Positions 57,838-64,000 of a DNA stretch of 64,000 nt are shown here, in pieces (positions within the stretch are counted from its first letter, which is position 1; each line of letters opens with the position of its first letter). Location of the stretch: the NCBI GenBank assembly GCA_028583605.1, contig CM053335.1:18583347-18647346 (forward strand), given 5' to 3'. Under the pieces are notes generated by a model. It had not been told where the DNA came from and made no database searches. It saw only the letters and a list, made by a program, of their open reading frames with translations. This DNA comes from Dastarcus helophoroides. Taxonomy: Eukaryota; Arthropoda; Insecta; Coleoptera; Bothrideridae. Both the position numbers and the translations under genes were made by a program.

Positions 57838-60800
57838 GTAAGACATTGCCGAATATAATATATAGTGTATAGTTGTCGAAAATAATATTAGGAACGATTC
57901 TGACGAATTACCCTAATAGGGAGAGGTTAAATAAAATTTGTTAGTGATAGTAGGTGGATACAATTGGAAACATTTTAAAGGTAAAGTTTTTTTTAGTTTC
58001 TTTTATTTTTGTTGCCGAAAATGAGCTACTTGGCTTCCTTAGTTTCATTGGGAACGTTGCGAACATTGTGAAGTATGATCCAACATTTAAATTATTCTCT
58101 GATTTAACTCGATAAAATGCTCTGAAATTCTAAATTCTTCAGATAAATCCATCTCGCAGTCTCAAATCTTAAGCAGATTCATATTATAGAAGCTATTATA
58201 TCAGTAGAGACAGCAAAGTTTGTCTCTGATATTAGTTAGATATTGTTCCATATTGTCTGATTTGAGAGTTTATGATACTAACCCGTTTTTACTAGTTGAC
58301 ACTAATTACGAGATTTATTTTAACATATAATTAACAAATTTTTTTAAATAAAGAGGAATTTGTACCACTTATTTTTGATTCTTGATGACGAAAGATGTGT
58401 CAAAACGTTTCCTTTGACAAATTAGTTAAAAACCAATGCAATGATCAAATACCGGTAGCTTTTAAAAAAAGCAATTAGTGAATGTTCCGATGCGTGTACT
58501 ATACAATTAATTGACATAAAGAATTATTACATTTTGCAAGTATTTTTAATACGATGCTACTTTGTTGGAAAACAAACACTATCCATTTATATTAAGCACC
58601 GAGCAAAATCCCATTCAAGAAATTATAGTTTAAACAAATTGTACATTAGTTACTTGGTTGTTTACGAAAGATTAATTATTACGGATAATGTTTCAGCCAG
58701 AGTTAGCTCTGTCATGTCATCACTCATGAAATGATAAATTTAATAAGGTGTCATTTTTATGTTTAAATTTTCTACTTTTGCATATCGACTGCTGCAGTTA
58801 ATAATAGTTATTACATGAAAATGACGTAAACAATATACTTTTTATCGCATAGTAAATTTCATCTCTACGTTTACGAATTTTAAATTAAAAAAATGCATAT
58901 TTTTTTTCAACTTATCGATGTTTGATGCGTTTATCATTTCCTATTAAGACCTTGAGGCTATCTGTAATTAATTAAATTAAGAGAGAAGATTGTTATTCCA
59001 TGCATCCTATTGCACGTAATCTTTGGAAACAATATCTGAAATTTTGTTTTTAAGATGTGTCAACTTTAATGATAAGAGTTAGAAATTATTCCATAATGAT
59101 TAGAATGATAATCCCTACTACAAATCACAATAAAATTATGATAAGTAGCTGCTGTACACGCAACCCAATTTTATCGACCAAACAAAAATAAGGCAACTAT
59201 AATATTCAAGATAATTTTATAATTAGAAACAATCTTATACCATATTTTTTATTCTTCAATAAGGCTACTAAGGATATATACACAATTAGATAAAACATGC
59301 AATTCGGGATAATTTGAGGTATTTTGTTTTGCTAATTATGATTTTTTCGATAAGTTGGACAAATTGTGAAAACGGGTTGTTCTGCGTATAATAAAAATTT
59401 GGGACAAAGTTTCGAACAGAAAATGTGTATCGAAAAAAAACCAACAATCTATCAAAAGTAGAATTAAAAAAATTCATTTTAAGAAATTTTGAAGTTATGA
59501 TCAAAATTTGCAAAATGAAGCCACTAAGTTTGATGGAACGGACTGGTCCTTGGTTATCTTCAAAAATTGAAATACAGAACTTGTCCCCTGAAACCAAGAA
59601 ATATTAAAAAAACACAGAGCAACCTTTGTTGTGTTTTTTAATCTTCCTTGGTTTCAAGGGACAAGTTCTGTATTTTAATTTTTAAAATGAAGCCACATTT
59701 AAATCAACATTTGTAAGTTTGTATCGAAAATTACTTTATGCAAATTTTGAATAGAAATTCTAAATTTCGATGATTATTTTATTCATTTAAAAAAAATTGA
59801 AATTGGCATATTCTTTAGTTTATAGTCAAAGTATAAGAAAAAACAAATAAAAATTGTATGAAACAAACTCAGAGTTTTTTTAATAGTAGAAAAAAAATTA
59901 AAAAGTCTATATTTCAAGTTTAGAGTTTTTTCATTTATTTTTAACTGGCTTTTTCTTCACCAGTGACTCTTTCCACAATAAAAAAAAATCCAACAAAACA
60001 CGAATAAAAATAATACTATTTTGCAAAGAAGATACAGAGAATATTCAAGCTTAGAGTTGAAATTTTTGAACAAAAACATGAAAATTTAAACTAAAAATTT
60101 TGGCAAAATGTAGACCTTTTAGAAAACGTTCAGAATTTATACCAAAAATATCCCGAAATTGATACAGTTTACAGTGATTTTCGCCTAAAATTAATTTGGG
60201 CGAGAATCGGGCTATAATAATAATAATTAATAACATTAATTGAGAATGCTTTCCCAACAGTTCTCAGGTGAGACTTTAATTAATGAAAATTAATTTTCAG
60301 ATGAAACGCATCTCCCAATTTAAAGAAAAGAACAAGGACCTTCTGGAAGGACTACTACCGGACTTCTGAAAAGGACGCTTTCACAAAACACAACGTAGTC
60401 AATGTACTTAAGGGACGAGACCACAAAGGCAGAAGAGTTCTGATTGTTAATTGCGGAGGTGAGTTTTGAACGTAGACATATCATCTGATCAATTTCGAAT
60501 ATTTTCTCTTACTATCCATAGTTGACCGAAGTGTTATTTTAATCGAACAATGAAGTTTATTTAAAACTCGCTCGGTGGTTTGGTCGGTTGAGTGCCATCT
60601 ACTTGCCATCAGGATCGTGGGTTCAATTCCCACATTCGGCTTGGATGTTTGTGTTCGTCTAAGTGTTAATATTGTTACGGGCTTATCGGTTCGAATTGAT
60701 TCACACGTGAATTGAAAATAATACCCATTTTATTACTAAACTAAATTTGGATCACCACAATTGAACAATTAACTCACTTATTATTGACTTCTACTAACTC

Positions 60801-61991
60801 ATTAATTACACTTACTCTAACTGACTGACTCGAGGGAAAGCTGACCGTCTTATATAGTTTTGGCATCCAGGTTCTAGAACAATCCGACAGATAAGGCTTA
60901 TCGTTTGCCGAAATTTCGGGAATTCTTATCTGCCGTTTGCTCCGCTATCGCGGTCGCTTTCCCCTTATCAGATCATTCTAGAAACTTTTCTTATGTACTA
61001 AATTCTACAATTCTATTTTAAATTCTATTTCATCTATTTACATCGTGTTACAATATTTATACACAATTGGTGGCGTATGAGTTAATAATTCAAAGCTAAA
61101 AAGTAAACCAAAACAAAAAAGTTTATTTAACATCTTCTTATTCTTATCTAAGAGATTGATTATAAATTTTCCACATTCAACCCAATTTCGACCTGAGATT
61201 GTATTTCGATGTCCAAAATGCAATTTCAGTTAGAAAGTAATGTCCAATTAAATGGTACCTTATTTTTCAAAAATGTATGTAAATGTTGTAGCCATCACTA
61301 GTCACAGTAACGTTCTATGTTTATGAATTCTTTAAATATGTATGCAGGACATACTTTAGGAGCGCCAAACTTTCTACTAAACATGTGGAGGAGAGGTACT
61401 AAGGATAATTTATTTATTTTCAGGATCATGGGACACCTCAGCTGTTACAGCTGATCAGCTGTTTCGCATATTTTACCTTATTCACGAAGCGGCTCTTTTG
61501 GAACCAGAAACACAAGTTAGAGGCGTAGTAGTTATTATGGACTTTGACGGTCTATCAATGAAACAAGTTAGAGCTTTGAGTCCGTCCTTCAGTTTGAGAT
61601 TACTCAGCTTCATTCAGGACGCCATGCCGTTGAGATTAAAAGAAGTCCATATGGTGAAGCAACCATTCATCTTCAACATGGTCTGGGCCATTTTCAAGCC
61701 TTTCATTAGGGAAAAACTAAAGAAAAGGGTAAAAAAAATATCAATTTTTCGAATAGTCCGTAAAGTAGAAGTCCCTATGCTGAATTAACGCACTTTATCC
61801 ATTTTCAGATTTTCTTCCATGGAAGCAAAATGGAAAGTTTACATCAACATATGGAGCCTTCTCATCTCCCAGAAGACTACAAGGGGAAATTGCCTAAAAT
61901 TGATTACACCGGGGCCGACTGGTACCCTTGCATAGAAAGTCACCTCGATTTTATTAAATTGTATAATTCGTGGGGTTTACGAAAAAATTAG
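57616..61991 (+). CDS. CRAL-TRIO domain protein (alpha-tocopherol transfer protein-like), frameshifted in exon 2
   Basis: Four exons: 57,616-57,837, 60,301-60,458, 61,424-61,728 and 61,809-61,991, all GT-AG, for about 288 residues, near the usual length of insect members. The N-terminal CRAL-TRIO_N helices hold DDDDEILKMFLRPCKFYAKS; the lipid-binding domain runs from KGRDHKGRRVLIVNCGGSWD through VVVIMDFDGLSMKQV and KEVHMVKQPFIFNMVWAIFK to KLPKIDY near the end. These are soluble carriers of small hydrophobic ligands such as retinoids or tocopherol; the ligand cannot be told here. Exon 2 has one extra G in CCGGACTTCTGA (around 60,360-60,361): upstream reads ...GLLP, downstream resumes in another frame as TSEKDAFTKHNVVNVLKGRD. 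Read literally a TGA follows three codons later. All other exons are intact, so either a very young pseudogene or a sequence error. Possible poly(A) signals AATAAA at 62,246 and 62,266. Confidence 0.88.
57838..60300 (+). other. CRAL-TRIO intron 1
   Basis: 2.46-kb intron containing the M2 MITE at 59,530-59,690. The rest is AT-rich and unassigned; open frames such as 58,534-58,734 have no exon signals. Confidence 0.8.
59530..59692. repeat. M2 hairpin MITE in intron
   Basis: Starts GGAACGGACTGGTCCTTGG; arms with AACTTGTCCCCTGAAACCAA and TTGGTTTCAAGGGACAAGTT flank a shortened loop AGAGCAACCTTTG. Confidence 0.85.
60301..60458 (+). CDS. CRAL-TRIO gene exon 2, with +1 frameshift
   Basis: 158 bp where 157 would keep phase. 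First part MKRISQFKEKNKDLLEGLLP fits after exon 1; second part SEKDAFTKHNVVNVLKGRD and RRVLIVNCGG fits before exon 3. The extra G lies in CCGGACT at 60,359-60,365. Confidence 0.88.
60569..61115 (+). repeat. S1 SINE interrupted by a solo LTR
   Basis: Head at 60,569-60,660 with GGTGGTTTGGTCGGTTGAGT (A box) and GGTTCAATTCC (B box), body to 60,672, then the LTR, then the rest of the body (TTATACACAATTGG, GAGTTAATAATTCAAAGCTA) and an A-rich tail. Matches the uninterrupted copy at 11,691 on both sides of the LTR. Confidence 0.88.
60673..61052 (-). mobile_element. Solo Gypsy LTR, 380 bp
   Basis: Starts TGTTACGGGCTTATCGGTTC and ends ATCGTGTTACA. Clearly homologous along its whole length to the 364-bp LTRs but with many differences and small indels, so a related older subfamily. 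ATAT on both sides (60,669-60,672 and 61,053-61,056) is the target duplication. On the minus strand an ATATAAGACGG box is kept. Formed by recombination between two LTRs. Confidence 0.92.
61424..61728 (+). CDS. CRAL-TRIO gene exon 3
   Basis: Acceptor TTATTTTCAG, donor GTAAAA; finishes a Gly codon and adds 101 codons. Core of the lipid-binding domain: RGVVVIMDFDGLSMKQV, then SLRLLSFIQDAMPLRLKEVH and MVKQPFIFNMVWAIFKPFIR. Confidence 0.95.
61809..61991 (+). CDS. CRAL-TRIO gene exon 4
   Basis: Acceptor ATTTTCAG, 60 codons and TAG. Begins IFFHGSKMESLHQHMEPSHL, continues with PEDYKGKLPKIDY and ends in LYNSWGLRKN, the normal C-terminal part of the domain. Confidence 0.95.
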   Translation: MFFHGSKMESLHQHMEPSHLPEDYKGKLPKIDYTGADWYPCIESHLDFIKLYNSWGLRKN

Positions 61992-63774
61992 AAGAAATAG
62001 TGAATGTATGTAGTTACATGTTAAGATACGAACTGAGTTTTAATTCATTAGTAACTAGTACGTTATTTTAAAGTAGTATTATGTTTAAATATAAGACTAA
62101 AGTGGCCTGAACAAAACGACAAAATTTTAAATTTGTTAAAATTGTACATAATGCATGTTTTTATCTAATGAAATACATTTTTCGGATCCATACTTTTTGA
62201 GCATTCCACCAAGTTTGTCATGCGAGAGTATAGGTAATATATGTTAATAAAATTTTATTATAAAAAATAAAAAATTCTGCTTTTTTTTAAATTGGACATC
62301 AAATAATGAACCGCTCGATTCAGCCGAATAGTTACTGACGCTGCATGGGAAAAATTTTCGCACTAAACTTTTGAAATTGCTTTGCAAACATATTTTTGCA
62401 CGTAGCCAAATCTAAATATAAGTAAATACAAAAATGTTTGTTACCTCTTCATTTCTTAATTTGGCGTTGCCATAAAGTCAGTGATTGAAACCCGAGCAGT
62501 AAAGGACAATTTCATTTTACCTTCCACAGGTACAGAACTGGTTTCTTTTTGATGAATAAAGCAACGCATTGCCGCAAATTATTCGGATACTGAATGTGAT
62601 TGATGATCCAATGTATTCTAGAAAATGGTCCACGACTACGGTTGAATGTTCTCTAATAAAAGTTACCCCACCCAGTGACTTTTGCTACCTTGGTTTCATC
62701 GTGCGTTTTGGTTGTGTTTTTTTTTGGGCAAATTTCGAAGGAAACCGGACAAATAAACCATTATCTGTACCATTATCAAAAAATCTGATCCTCTCGAGGA
62801 AAACCGATCACGTGGCAATTGTTTCAATTGCTAAACCACTTTGGAGCCTGACGAGGAAATCGTTTGAAACCCAGAAAGAAAGAAATATGTTACTAAATAA
62901 AGTATCATTCATTTTAGACCCCCATTGGATAGAAACATTATCATTATTAATTTTGTCAAATTTCATTACTAAAAATTTAAATATTGTCAACTATCATTAC
63001 TAAAAATGGAAATACTGGGTCGCAGAAATGTTAAATAAAATTAATAGTGATGTGCTTAAATAGTTAAGCATCTTCGTCTAGCGATAAAATCGTGCCTTAT
63101 AAAGTATAACATATTTGTCTTGATGGAATTTGGAATTGAAATAATAAACAACCGTTTATTATAAAAATATCAAACTGTAACATTTGAAAAGACAAAGTAA
63201 AATCTATACATTTAAAAATCCATGTTAACGTTAGCTATTGTGAGGCGTAATTTGTGGGTAGATTGCAACTTTTATACGCTAGAAATAATAATGGTTGCAT
63301 ACCTAACTTAAATTTTATTATAAGTTACCAATTTTAAATTGTATAAGACATGTACCTAATTAATTCATCATCTAATTGCTTACTCTCATTAAATTTTAAA
63401 TTTAATGTAAACGGTACTACAGTAAACACCAGCACATAAAAAAATCGAAATTTGGATTTTATAATCGAAATATTAATACAAATAGAATACTTTTAACAGA
63501 AATGTTGCAAAGGCGCCTAATAGATCTTAACGTAAATTCATTTTCTTAGAAAGTTCGGGATTAAACTCAAAATTTCAACTTGTCTCGAAGGTTCCAGTTC
63601 AAAGTTCAACAGTAGGGTAAATGTTTAGAAGTTAAACTGAAAAATTCGAGAAAAAAGTTGAGATTTCGAGAAAAAAATCGAAGTTTCTAAGTAGTCGAGT
63701 TTAAAAAATTTCCAAATTTGAATTTTAACAATAAACTCCAAATGTTGATGACATTTCATCTATTTAATAAATGT
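61992..63774. other. 3' flank with dispersed repeat segments
   Basis: Probable 3' UTR to about 62,280. The segment 62,655-62,722 resembles 4945-5010, and 62,940-63,043 carries the F-family terminus (GGGTCGCAGAAATGTTAAAT). The 144-codon open frame at 62,569-63,003 lies across these repeats, starts only at TTG, and is not called. 63,590-63,740 has GAGAAAAAAGTCGAAATTT-like low complexity. Confidence 0.5.
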
Positions 63775-64000
63775 CTATGTAATGACTGTCACAGACAACG
63801 CATTGCCTAAACTGGTGGGTCTAAGAGCATGAAATTTCGCACAGATGTTGCCCTTAACATGTAGGTGAACACCAAGATTCTCTCTTGGTGTTCACCTACG
63901 TATTAAGGACAAAATTTAAAATTATAAAGTAGTAAAAATGGACATTAAAAACTACCTAAAATGTATGCAATACATGCGTTGGATTTAAAGTTGCCTACAC
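63775..64000 (+). repeat. Dispersed repeat, family R4, runs off the window
   Basis: Collinear with 14,500-14,690 (GACAACGCATTGCC, ATGAAATTTCGCACAGATGT, GTAAAAATGGACATTAAAAA). It carries an extra 17-bp perfect hairpin at 63,861-63,899 at the position of the family's GTAGGTGAGCAC segment. Confidence 0.75.

Noticed and set aside
62569..63003. 144-codon plus-strand frame.
   Set aside because: Starts only at TTG, has no domain, and lies across two segments that are repeated elsewhere in the window.

Overview
The window looks like insect nuclear DNA. It is strongly AT-rich, its genes are split by GT-AG introns (some several kb long), and it is crowded with SINE, LTR and hairpin-type repeats. The host proteins are insect-like: a C-type lectin-domain protein, TMEM18, and a CRAL-TRIO lipid carrier. 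I cannot name the species. A beetle is a reasonable guess but only a guess.

Layout. From 1 to about 24.7 kb I find no confident exon; this is repeats and unassigned sequence, perhaps partly 5' introns of the lectin gene. It holds a foldback-type repeat family with ~295-bp internal units (1.25-2.47, 15.4-17.4 and 23.2-24.6 kb), old solo LTRs (3.2 and 5.05 kb) with a 136-bp palindrome, a 1.4-kb TTCGAAATT minisatellite (7.05-8.47 kb), two families of palindromic MITEs, a GAT microsatellite and a tRNA-derived SINE. From 24,732 to 35,731 (+) run six exons of a gene whose product has a C-type lectin domain, a Cys-containing linker and a very long disordered Thr/Lys/Glu-rich tail; its 5' exons are not identified. 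Convergent to it, 43,511 to 38,661 (-), is a complete four-exon TMEM18 gene (148 aa). Its second intron holds a 1.6-kb GAAATTTT-type low-complexity block.

From 47,393 to 53,362 (-) sits a full-length Ty3/Gypsy LTR retrotransposon of 5,970 bp: two 364-bp LTRs with one difference, an ATAT target duplication, a primer-binding site fitting tRNA-Leu, and a polypurine tract. Gag and pol lie in one reading frame broken by three in-frame stops; there is no env. From 53.4 to 57.1 kb are more MITEs, including a 578-bp inverted repeat whose spacer folds as a hammerhead ribozyme motif with one core base changed, plus a fourth foldback repeat. From 57,616 to 61,991 (+) is a four-exon CRAL-TRIO (alpha-tocopherol-transfer-protein-like) gene with a one-base frameshift in exon 2. 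Its second intron carries a SINE split by a solo LTR related to the full-length Gypsy element. The last 2 kb is repeats and unassigned AT-rich sequence.

The three host genes show no obvious functional link. TMEM18 is a nuclear-membrane protein, the lectin-like protein is probably secreted, and the CRAL-TRIO protein is a cytosolic carrier of hydrophobic ligands. The repeats give a relative history: the Gypsy copy is very young, the split SINE is older than the LTR inside it, and the 3.2 and 5.05 kb LTRs are old.
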